The notes beneath the pieces are model-generated. The model searched no databases and had not been told where the DNA came from. It saw only the letters and a program-made list of their open reading frames with translations. Source: Anadara kagoshimensis (taxonomy: Eukaryota > Mollusca > Bivalvia > Arcoida > Arcidae). Taken from it: a DNA stretch of 64,000 nucleotides. A program made the translations under genes and the position numbers. Positions 45,701 through 57,700 of this stretch are shown in pieces; position 1 is the first letter of the stretch, and the number at the start of each line of letters is the position of its first letter. The stretch lies in assembly GCA_021292105.1 (NCBI GenBank), contig CM037874.1:16102615-16166614 (forward strand), in the 5' to 3' direction.

Positions 45701-48700
45701 AGTCACAAAAAAGAACCTGCTAGCAGGGGATCCTAATACAGTGAATTTACTTGTTATATTTCTACAGCGATTGAAAAAAGGGTCTTTATATATGTGTACA
45801 TGCTATATAGCTGTACAAGCCAGTGGTAATTATTTTTGCCACCAAGACTTCTCAAGCCTCTTGTTCAGATATCCAAATACTTGTGTTGTAACATAAGTTC
45901 AAAATCACAATTGATCTTCAGTTGGAATCGGTTGGTGCTTTCGATGAGATTTTACTGATTACCTGTATTTAAGGATTGAATTTTGATTGTACTGAATTTA
46001 TTGGGTAATAACGTCAGTTGGTCACATGCAAATTTTTACAATCTTTCAATCCTAGGAATGCCACAAGGCACTAAATAGGTCCAAATAGGGCTACTTTCAG
46101 TGTCACTTGGCCTATTTGGCCTACCAAAGTTTCATCGTTCAATTTTAATGATGTCAAAAGAAAAGCTGCCCATTTATCAACTAGAAAGGAAACAATCAAG
46201 TGACATCATGGGTGAAAGGTCGTATGTAACCAACAAAAGTTATTGGTAAATATCTTCAGTTGCTCTCAAACGATTTATTGAAGGGAATTCAGTACAATTG
46301 TAAATATAATTGGTTAAGATTTAAAAAAAAATTATTGTGTGTTTTTGAATTAAGTCATTGAAAGGGTGGAGTTTTTGTTATGTTCTCTATATTATTAACT
46401 AAAGATAAGTTTTCCACCACATAGCTTAAGTCATGTCAGTGTTGTTCTTATAAGTTATCTCACTGATGATTGATACCAATAATTGATTCTTTCTGGTACT
46501 GGCTTCATCACTACTATATAATATCCTAATCTTATGTTTTTATTTACAGATGATGAGGAACTTGTTATTAAATGAAGGTGATTTTGTACAAGTTGAGAAC
46601 GTTTCACTCCAGACAGCCACATTCGCCAGATTTCAGCCTCAATCTGTTGAGTTTCTGGACATTACAAATCCCAAAGCTGTGTATCCTTATAAATAACTTA
46701 TTATTATTATTATAGCTGTGGAAGCGCGTTGCCTAGTGGTTAAGGCGTTGGACTCATGATTCGAAGGTCGTGGGTTCGATCCCTAGACCGGGCGATGTGT
46801 TGTGTCCTTGAGCAAGACACTTAATTTCACGTTGTACCAGTTCACTCAGCTGAAAAATAAATGAGTACCAGCAAAATGCTGGGGGTTAACCCTGCGATGG
46901 ACCGGCGTCCCATTCAGGGGAGAGTCTTGTACTCTCAGTCGCTTAACGCCACCGAAACAGGGATAAGCTTCGGCCTGATGGGCCTAATGGCTCGGGACAG
47001 ACTTTAACTTTTTTAATTATTATAGCTACTTGAGGGTAACTCGATGACCTTAGTTAGTCTGAAATAGAAGCTTGCCTTTAAGGATTACAGCATCTTTCTC
47101 CCCTTAGTTTGAACCCAACTAGGAACAGATTCTAATATGAGATAGTTTGTCAGTGTACTTGCCAATGAGATAGTTTGTCAGATCACTTGCCAAAGGTTGA
47201 TGGTTTTCTCTAGGCAAACTGGTTTCCTCTACCATCCCAGAACTGACCATCTTAAGTCCTCAACATAAATGAAAGAATCTTGACTAGGGCTTACAGCTCC
47301 ATTACTCCACGTTCACTTCAGTAGGTTAATTGTTTTTATTACAGCTGTATTTCACTTTTGAATTTTTGAGAATTTCCATATAGGTCATTTTATGGAATGT
47401 TTTTTCCTTTTAAAGTATCCAGTGTGTCCAGCTGTATCCTGGTATGGTGTTTTGTATATGAGTAGAATAATAAAGAACAAGACTGTATGACACTTTGCTT
47501 GTAATTACACAAAGGCACTTGGAGAATGGGTTCTCTGTAAATCTCTTATATGTTTTTATTTCATTTATACAAATTTAAAATTTAAAGTTACATTGTGTAT
47601 TATTAGTCAAATCCCCCCCCCCCCCCAAAAAAAATGTGAAAATGTAGTCTTTTTTAAAGTATTTTTTTCACAAAGTTGCTAAAATAGATAACTGTTTGAA
47701 AGACTTCCCTCAGAATTAAGTACATGTAGAAGCCAATGGTGATTTTTACTACCAGGAATAGAAACCTAGTCATTTGGAGATTGGATTCACTGTAACATCT
47801 TGTGTTTGCTTTTTCATTTTCTTATTTTCTTCCTTAACTTATATCAGATTAGAAAATATGTTAAGAAGTTTTGCCTGTTTAACAACGGATGATGTCATAT
47901 CTATAAAATATAATGAAAAGGTAAGAACTCCATACATTTCTTGATGTTTCTAGGGGTTTTTAGATACTGTAAACATATTTGAAATCACTTGTATTTATTT
48001 TAGAGGTACATGTATATGAAATTTAGACATATCCGTGTAGGTAACACATAACACATAATATAATTTTCAAATTTTGGTGTTTTTTAAATATGTATTATAA
48101 CACATTATGCATAATACTATTTTTCACTTGGCATTAAATTTTCGCTCAAAACAAACAACTCCGAAATAAGAGAAAATTTGTACACCACAAAAATAAATAA
48201 GTTTACAGTAATTGAATTCATCATTTTCAAGCATTCTGATTGGCTAAAAAGTTATTTCTTCATAGACATGCTTTTACCCAGACATTTTCACTGCACTTTC
48301 ACACATTTTGATTGGCTAAAACGTTATGCTTATTTCCTCATAGACCTGACTTTGTGCAAGATGGTTACCTAGTAAAATCATCCACACACTTCATTGTTGT
48401 TCACATTGAAGTAATTCGTTTGATATTTTAAATTTAAAGATTTAAGTTTAAATTTTTTTGTTTTTTGGTCTTTTTATTTATATAATTCAATTATAAGCAT
48501 TGGCCATTGCCTTTAAGGATTTGTGTAAAGTACAAAGTCTTCATTCAAGTTATTTCTCAATAGACCAAACAAAACTTAAAGGCAATGCTAAGTAATCTTG
48601 ATAAATCTTACTGTTCTGTAATAATGGAACATATGTTCCAGGTTTTTAATTAAGACACTTTAGGTAAAATCGCTTCCATTGCTTTTTAGCTCACCTGAGC

Positions 48701-51700
48701 CAAAGGGGCAAACTTTTGTGAGATGACATGGATTATAGCGGAATATTTGGTATAAATAATACCATTTTAAGAAACAAGTTCACAATGATTAACGTATCAT
48801 TTTGTCCTTATAGAACAGGAAAGTCAATCATACATCATAAAGTTTCTTTGCAGTATACTCAATTGGGAATTTTTCGCGTCAGTTAATTTTCATAATATTC
48901 ATTGAGAGAGGTATTGGCGTACAATTTTATTTTCCCGCTGTCGAATAGTGGTCAAGGCAAATGCAATAGGTAAATAAACATTTAAAAAGAAATATTTGTG
49001 AAAGTTAAATTTTCATGTTAGTGTACTTTCGGGAAATTTACGCTAAAATAAAAAAGTGTATAAATTTCTAAATTTACAGTCTTGTGTTTTTTCTTGTTTC
49101 TATGGTGATTTTATTTGTTTTTCAGGAATATGAACTTTGTGTATTGGAAACGAAACCTGACAGAGCTATATCTATTATAGAGTGTGATATGAATGTAAGT
49201 TGTATTTATTATTCTAACATGAACTGTGTTTTTCTTCATATGAAACATGAAAAGAGTCAGCTGTGTTAAAACAAACAGTATACCCATGGCTGTTCTGTTT
49301 TAATGACATATTCCTTTTGTTTATCTTATGACGCCGTGCTATGTGTAGCGAATAATGGTTGTGACATAATATTCAATCATAAAATCATTCATTTCAATGG
49401 TGGTAATCTCAACAGCTGAATTGGAACTGTTTGCAAATGGATAGTAAAATGTCCTTCCAAAGACAATTTCGCAATGTTTATTTCAATACTTTTTATCTAA
49501 GTTGTGTTAAAATTAAAATGATCAACATTTACCAATGGACACTGACAGGGCTCAAATTAGATTTTGAAACAGGGAAAAGTGACTTCTCCCTCAGCCAATA
49601 TTAGGGAGAAGTTTTTCAATACGGGGAGAAGTTTTTCCACCGCGAGTGAAATTTAAGTGGCGATGCATGTTCTCAATATGTTTGACTTCAAATGGGAGTA
49701 GTATCCCTACAGAAGACTTGCATATTACATAAATTGTAATATTACTTATTGAATCCAAATAAATCATAATGTAAATATCATAATAATTTTTTTTTTTTAT
49801 TTATTTTTTTTTTTTTGCTATGTGCAGAATTATTATATGTATAAGCTTGGTGTAGCAATACTGAAATTAATTAAAAAAAATTATTGTACTTAATATCACA
49901 GCACTAAATGTCTTAAGATATTTAAGATTTCAACGTAAATGTAAATACATGTACAATTTTCTTTAAAACATTATTGTTTTTTTAAATTTAAAAATTAACA
50001 ACATATTAAGAAGTAAAACTAATAAATGAAAAAAAAAATTAATAAATATATGCACCATTATTTTTGAGTTATTCCCCTTGTCAACCATGTGTTGATGGCA
50101 ACAAACATGGCTGCTGTGTCTGACTCCCAATTTCTAGAGATGATACTACTCATTTGCAATCATTCTATTAGAAAATGCTTTTATTTATGGATTCTTTGTG
50201 AAAAGGCAAAATTCTGTGAGGGTCTGTTATTTTTTAAATTTTTATACAAAAAAACGATCTACTATTTTGTTCAATACACCACATATCGCAGTTGGTAGAG
50301 TGCTCACTTGTATGTGGGAGGATGTGGCCGGGTCTGACCAAGATTGACTATGGGTAGTGACTCTGCATTTAGAAATGAAAATCCTTTGGAAGAGACCTTA
50401 AAAATTGATGCCCTGAATCATCGTAGACATGGCATGCTAAAGAATCCTGCCTACTCATTGCCCTGAGCCCACTGTCAAGGTTAAAACTTCTGTCGCTTCA
50501 CCCATAGCTGGTGACATCTCAGTATAAGTAAAATATCATTGACTGGGACAGGATAAAAATTGGCCAGATGACAATTTTTGAAAGAATATGTTAAAAAAGA
50601 CTTAATTTTCCATAAATTTTAGAAATTTGGCAAATAATGATTTTAAAATTGTGAAAATCTAGACTGTACAATGTATATGTTTGAAAAAATTCCAGGAATC
50701 AACTCACATACACATATTTAAAGTGAAGGATGTATGTTTCAGAGTTTAAAATATGTTCATTTTTATAAATCTCTAGAATGACTTTGTCTTTTTAATCAAT
50801 CTCTAGGTTGACTTTGCTCCACCAGTTGGTTATCAGGAACCCAAAGTTCAGAAGAAGATGGAAGAAGAGGATGTAGAAGCAGATGTATGTATAGTTTAGT
50901 TTAGTAATGGTGTTTAACATCCCAGTCAAGAATATTTTACATATATAGAAACTTTTCCAGATATAGGCGAAGATGCAGAAATTTTGCCTGTGCTTATGTT
51001 GATGGCATTATGCTTTAGGGTTCTTTGTTGTGCCATGCCTACCATGACCCTAGGCCTCATTTATTTTAATTTCTCATCTGAAAGAGTTGTGACTTTTATT
51101 TCTTAATGCCAAGATGTACTGTGTGTATAGTGAAACAATGTTACATGTACAATAAAACACAGGTTTAGCTCTGGCTTTCAAAAAATTTGAGCCAATGTTT
51201 AAATTTGGAAGCCAATTTATTTGTTAAAGAGACAGAAAAACTAAGAAATTAAAATTGATGAAAATGCCTGAAACAAAGTGCAGTAGAACTTCTTGAACTG
51301 TTTTTTATTAACAGTTTGTATCACTTGTTTTACTTTTTCATACATGTGTGAAAAAAATGGTGATCTTAGTCTGTTTCATAATGAAATTGATTCAAGTTTT
51401 GGACAGGTATGTTTGTTTTTGACTTTTGGGATTGTGATTTGGACATTGACTAGTATGTTTGTGTTTGACTTTTGGGATTGTAATTTGGACATGGACAGGT
51501 ATGTTTGTGTTTGACTTTTGGGATTGTGATTTGAACATAAACAGGTATGTTTGTAGTTGAATTTTGGGATTGTGATTTGGACATGGACTGGTATGTTTGT
51601 GTTTGACTTTTAGGATTATGATTTGGACATGGACAGGTATGTTTGTGTTTGACTTTCGGTATTGTGATTTGGACATGGACAGCTATGTTTGTTGTTGAAT

Positions 51701-54700
51701 TTTGGGATTGTGATTTGGACATTGACAGGTATGTTTGTGTTTGACTTTTTGGATTATGATTTGGACATGGACCGGTATGTTTGTAGTTGACTTTTGGGAT
51801 TATGATTTGGACATGGACTGGTATGTTTGTGTTTGACTTTTGTGATTATGATTTGGACATGGACCAGTATGTTTATAGTTGATATTTGGGACTGTGATTT
51901 GGACATTGACCAGTATTTTTGTGTTTGACTTTTGGAATTGTGATTTGGACATTGACCGGTATTTTTGTGTTTGACTTTTGGAATTGTGATTTGGACATGG
52001 ACTGGAATGTTTATGTTTGATTTAGACCATTTTTACGAACAGGGAAGGACTACTTCCCTGGAAGTATTGGCGTAGGGCTTAAAAGTGATTCACCAAACAA
52101 CTACTCTGACTTATCCGTTCGAGAAATGAAATAGTTCGTTAGATGCTTTAATGTCAAGATGTAATTAAAGTGAATTGTGTTGACTGCAAGGAGTATTTTA
52201 GTATCCAAGTAGTAAGAGATGTCCTCGTTGGTAAAGGCCGATGTTAGTTTTTATTTTTGTATAATTTGCAAGTGTGTATCAGTGCAGCGCAATAATATTT
52301 TTAATCCCAGTCATCGTTAATGATATAAAACACGACTGAAATTGTTTATGTATTTTGTATATTATTTCAGTGTTGTCCTGATATGTCAGATTTAGATTTA
52401 GCCTTCAAGGTAAGTTATAGACTAGTCCAAAAATGTTAAACATCACTGTCTAGTGATTTTGTTTGCGTTAAATTACTACCAAATAAAGGTAGTTTTCCCT
52501 AGGGAAAAATGACTAATATATCCCAATTTGTCCACAAAAATTAATTCCTTACAGTGATGTACTGAAAAATTAAATCTACATATGTACAGTTGCAATTGTT
52601 CTTGCCCACAAAATATCAGATAATGCCACAGTATAGTGTATTTGCAATGAACACACTAGCTATTGCCAGCATAACATGATGCAGTTTGCCAGATCTCAGA
52701 ATTTGAATTTTCCCAATCTTAAAGGCAGAAGGTAGTTTTTAAAAATGCTGTCAGAGTTGGATCATCAGTGATGTAAAAGGCAAATTTAAACAGTAAACAA
52801 CTTTTCAAGATTTACCAAGAACATCATTTAACAAAATATATATTAAAACAACTGAGGAAAAGCTCTTTCATGTAAGCACATCTCTGGGCAACTCTGTGCA
52901 GGAAATGATATTTTTTAAAGTTTTAACTATTAGTTTTTGTTTAGTTTCTTAACATTCAATCTTTAATTCTTACCGACTTTGATAAAAATTACCTTTAACA
53001 AATTACTTATGTCTTCAGCAAACAATAAAATACTACATTGTATTAAAAACTCGTAGTAAAATAAATATTTTATTATTTTATCACCTCAAGTGTATGCCGT
53101 TTTATGACCATTTTTTAACCACACCTGCATGTGAAAATTTGCTTAATGAATCCATACACAGGACATATTGGATTTCCACCTGTATTCACATGTGTATGTG
53201 TGTGTTAAGGATGAAGATAAGCAGGGGCCCAGTAGCCAATGGCTCCGAAAAATCAATTTTACCTAATTATTACTATTATAACTTCTTTTCTGAAGTGAAT
53301 TGGGCCGCTTACTCAAAATAGTGAATTGGGCCCCTTACTCAAAATAGTTAAGCTTCTACCCTGCACTGTGTATGCCATCAAATTCATTTGGGGGACATAA
53401 TTTGCATGGCAAACACCAAAATCTTCTTATAGACATGAATATTGATCATGTTGATGTTATCAATATGTTTTTAATTATTTCTGTAGGCTTTTAGTGGTGC
53501 TGGAAATAGATTGGATGGTAAACAAAAAGGAACAGAAGTATTCAAAGACAACACCACAATGGAACCACCTAAAAGGTAATAGGGAAGTGTTAAGTTTTTA
53601 TCCCCCAACAAGAAATTACATGTAGTAATGTCTTCTATCTTTATCCATGCATCACACTTTTTATGTGGACCAGGTCTCCAATAGCATCCATCATATATTG
53701 ATGAAAGGAATGATTAGTGGGAGGTTGTGTCTATTTTTATACACCCCACAGGTTATGTAGATGGAGATCACCCTGTCTGTCTGTCTGGTTGTCCATCCCA
53801 ATATCATGTCTGCTGCATATCTTTGATGTCTATAGATGGATTTTGATCAAACTTGGCTCAAATGTAAACCAGAATGAGACAATGTGTTGCATACCAAATT
53901 TATGTGCACTAGTCAAAGGTCAAAGTCAGGAGATCAATGGGGAGGGAAGGGGGGGGGTATTTGGGTCATGAGACAGTTCTTGTTTCTTGTTGCTTTGTTT
54001 CAATTCTTGTGTTTAATCATTAAAGTTGTAAAGTACTTAATAAGCTGATTTGTTATTTTAAAAAATAAGAATTTGAATTTTTAGAAACAAAATTAATGTG
54101 TGTGTTTCATTGAGTACATTACGAAAAAACAGTCAAACAAGTCTTGGTTAGTGCATGCCTCATATGTGGTAGACTGGGGTTTGAATCCTGGCCTACTCCA
54201 TAGGAAGCAAGCATTCTACCAACTGAGCTACCTTAGTGGTTTATGTTATATCAAGGTTTGTTTGTTATTTTAAATACATGTGTATGTCAACATCTTGTGT
54301 TGAGCTACCTTAGTGGTTTATGTTATATCGAGGTTTGTTTGTTATTTTAAATGCATGTATATGTCAATGTCCTGTGTTGAGCTACCTTAGTGGTTTATGT
54401 TATATCAAGGTTTGTTTGTTATTTTAAATGCATGTATATGTCAACATCTTGTGTTGAGCTACCTTAGTGGTTTATGTTATATGGGGGTTTGTTTGTTATT
54501 TTTAAATACATGTATATGTCAACATCTTGTGTTGAGCTACCTAAGTGGTTTATGTTATATCAAGGTTTGTTTGTTATTTTAAATGCATGTATATGTCAAC
54601 ATCTTGTGTTGAGCTACCTTAGTGGTTTATGTTATATCGAGGTTTTTTTTGTTATTTTAAATGCATGTATATGTCAATGTCCTGTGTTGAGCTACCTTAG

Positions 54701-57700
54701 TGGTTTATGTTATATAGAGGTTTGTTTGTTATTTTAAATACATGTATATGTCAATGTCCTGTGTTGAGCTACCTTAGTGGTTTATGTTATATCGAGGTTT
54801 GTTTGTTATTTTAAATACATGTATATGTCAATGTCCTGTGTTGAGCTACCTTAGTGGTTTATGTTATATCGAGGTTTGTTTGTTATTTTAAATACATGTA
54901 TATGTCAATGTCCTGTGTTGAGCTACCTTAGTGGTTTATGTTATATAGAGGTTTGTTTGTTATTTTAAATGCATGTATATGTCAGTGTCCTGTGTTGAGC
55001 TACCTTAGTGGTTTATGTTATATAGAGGTTTGTTTGTTATTTTAAATGCATGTATATGTCAATGTCCTGTGTTGAGCTACCTTAGTGGTTTATGTTATAT
55101 CGAGGTTTGTTTGTTATTTTAAATACATGTATTTGTCAATGTCCTGTGTTGAGCTACCTTAGTGGTTTATGTTATATCGAGGTTTGTTTGTTATTTTAAA
55201 TGCATGTATATGTCAATGTCCTGTGTTGAGCTACCTTAGTGGTTTATGTTATATCGAGGTTTGTTTGTTATTTTAAATGCATGTATATGTCAATGTCCTG
55301 TGTTGAGCTACCTTAGTGGTTTATGTTATATAGAGATTTGTTTGTTATTTTAAATACATGTATATGTCAATGTCCTGTGTTGAGCTACCTTAGTGGTTTA
55401 TGTTATATAGAGGTTTGTTTGTTATTTTAAATACATGTATATGTCAATGTCCTTTGTTGAGCTACCTTAGTGGTTTATGTTATATCGAGGTTTGTTTGTT
55501 ATTTTAAATACATGTATATGTCAATGTCCTGTGTTGAGCTACCTTAGTGGTTTATGTTATATAGAGATTTGTTTGTTATTTTAAATACATGTATATGTCA
55601 ATGTCCTGTGTTGAGCTACCTTAGTGGTTTATGTTATATAGAGGTTTGTTTGTTATTTTAAATACATGTATATGTCAATGTCCTGTGTTGAGCTACCTTA
55701 GTGGTTTATGTTATATAGAGATTTGTTTGTTATTTTAAATGCATGTATATGTCAACATCTTGTGTTGAGCTACCTTAGTGGTTTATGTTATATCAAGGTT
55801 TGTTTGTTATTTTAAATACATGTATATGTCAATGTCCTGTGTTGAGCTACCTTAGTGGTTTATGTTATATCAAGGTTTGTTTGTTATTTTAAATGCATGT
55901 ATATGTCAATGTCCTGTGTTGAGCTACCTTAGTGGTTTATGTTATATCGAGATTTGTTTGTTATTTTAAATACATGTATATGTCAATGTCCTGTGTTGAG
56001 CTACCTTAGTGGTTTATGTTATATAGAGGTTTGTTTGTTATTTTAAATACATGTATATGTCAATGTTCTGTGTTTTGTGAAATATTTAGTTATTATATTC
56101 TGTATAGTTACTTTTATTATTCACTGGGGGATTTAGTTTTGCTATATTCGCGGTTTGACTTTATAGCACAAAATTATATTCAAAGTGAATATTTTCATGT
56201 AACATTCATTAATCATAGACTGAAATAATCTGTACAGAAAATTGTTAACACTGGCCACTGGACTGCAAAATTTTATACTTGTGAATAATTAGAGTGTCTG
56301 AACTGGGAAATTTTTTCCCCGCAGAATAAAAAACTATACAGTATATATCAAGGCCTTTATTGTTTTCTTATTTAAAAATTACAGTAATATATAATACCTG
56401 TAGTAAAATACATGTACATGTGCGATATTTTGTCACCAAATGATGATTCCCACGGATGTTATAAGGCCCTTAACGACTAAGTGGTTTTAAATTGGCTCTA
56501 ATGGATCACAGCACCTCTCACTGTCTAACTCTATCTATTGTATTACAGTCTAACCTGTCTATAAAGGCCACCCCAGGGAACCAGAAAAGTGGTCTTTATG
56601 GGCAGGTGGCCACAGATTCAGATAATATGAATAAAGAACAACGGATATGCAATTCTATTAGCCTTTATAAGCAGGTTTCCCTTATATAGAGGTGGCCTTT
56701 AAGGCAGGTTGGACTGTATTTATATTTGTATTTCAATTTCTGTATTTATATTTGTATTTCAATTCCTGTATTTATATTTGTATTTCAATTCCTGTATTTA
56801 TATTTGTATTTCAATTTCTGTATTTATATTTGTATTTCAATTCCTTTATTATATTTGTATTTCAATTTCTGTATTTATATTTGTATTTCAATTTCTGTAT
56901 TTATATTTCAATTTCTGTATTTATATTTGTATTTCAATTCCTGTATTTATATTTGTATTTCAATTTCTGTATTTATATTTGTATTTCAATTCCTGTATTT
57001 ATATTTGTATATCAATTCCTGTATTTATATTTGTATTTCAATTCCTGTATTTATATTTGTATATCAATTCCTGTATTTATATTTGTATTTCAATTCCTGT
57101 ATTTATATTTGTATTTCAATTCCTGTATTTATATTTGTATTTCAATTTCTTTTTGTAGAGGAATACCTAATTACAACTACAAAAAAGGAAGTATTACATT
57201 TATACGTACACAGAGATCAACAGCCAATGAAAATACAGACGTAAGTCTTAGCTCAATGACAGTTCTGTTTTTTACACATTTATATCAAACTGTAGGGAAA
57301 CATTTATCTCCGTTAAGTCATAGAGGACTTGGTAATTGAGTTGTCTAAAGCACAGACTTGCGGACCACAGTGTCTCTCTGAAATCAACCTTTTCTCTTGT
57401 GTCAACAGAATGTCACTGGTGTCATGTTATCATACTGTATAAGAAGAAAGATTCACGGTGAAGAAATATTAGCAATTTACATGGTGGCTCTTGTAACACA
57501 GATATATCTTTCTGGCAAAATTTTCATCTCCCTCGGCACACTTTCCCTACAGGCGGAACTGTGAAAAGAAGATCAAAACCACAAAAGTTTTCTACCGCCA
57601 ATGTTTCTTCTTATACAGTAGTGTCATGGATGCTTTTATAAATACAATGTATAATGACTTAGCTGGTAAAAAAAACTTCTTAAAAACTGTCAGCTGAAAA

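Noticed and set aside
46718-46800. tRNA gene
   Set aside because: Both promoter boxes are present, but this is the head of SINE-Z with a flanking 12-bp duplication. No aminoacyl stem closes.
51392-51722. Minus-strand frames of 90-94 aa with repeated [14 protein letters not shown]-like text
   Set aside because: They are the reverse reading of the 46-bp intronic minisatellite. Frames shift between units and there is no gene signal.
53717-53971. 84-aa frame with Cys-rich start
   Set aside because: It matches the interspersed repeat type also found at 17540-17712 and lies in UFD1 intron 10.
54397-54737. Repeated 61-87 aa frames with a LSYLSGLCY-like motif
   Set aside because: They are translation of the 77-bp minisatellite, not a membrane protein family.
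56692-57339. Open frames of 149-215 aa rich in F, Y, I, C and L
   Set aside because: They are produced by a 26-bp tandem repeat (three units = 78 nt) lying in UFD1 intron 10, and three overlapping frames are equally open. No start context or protein family supports them.
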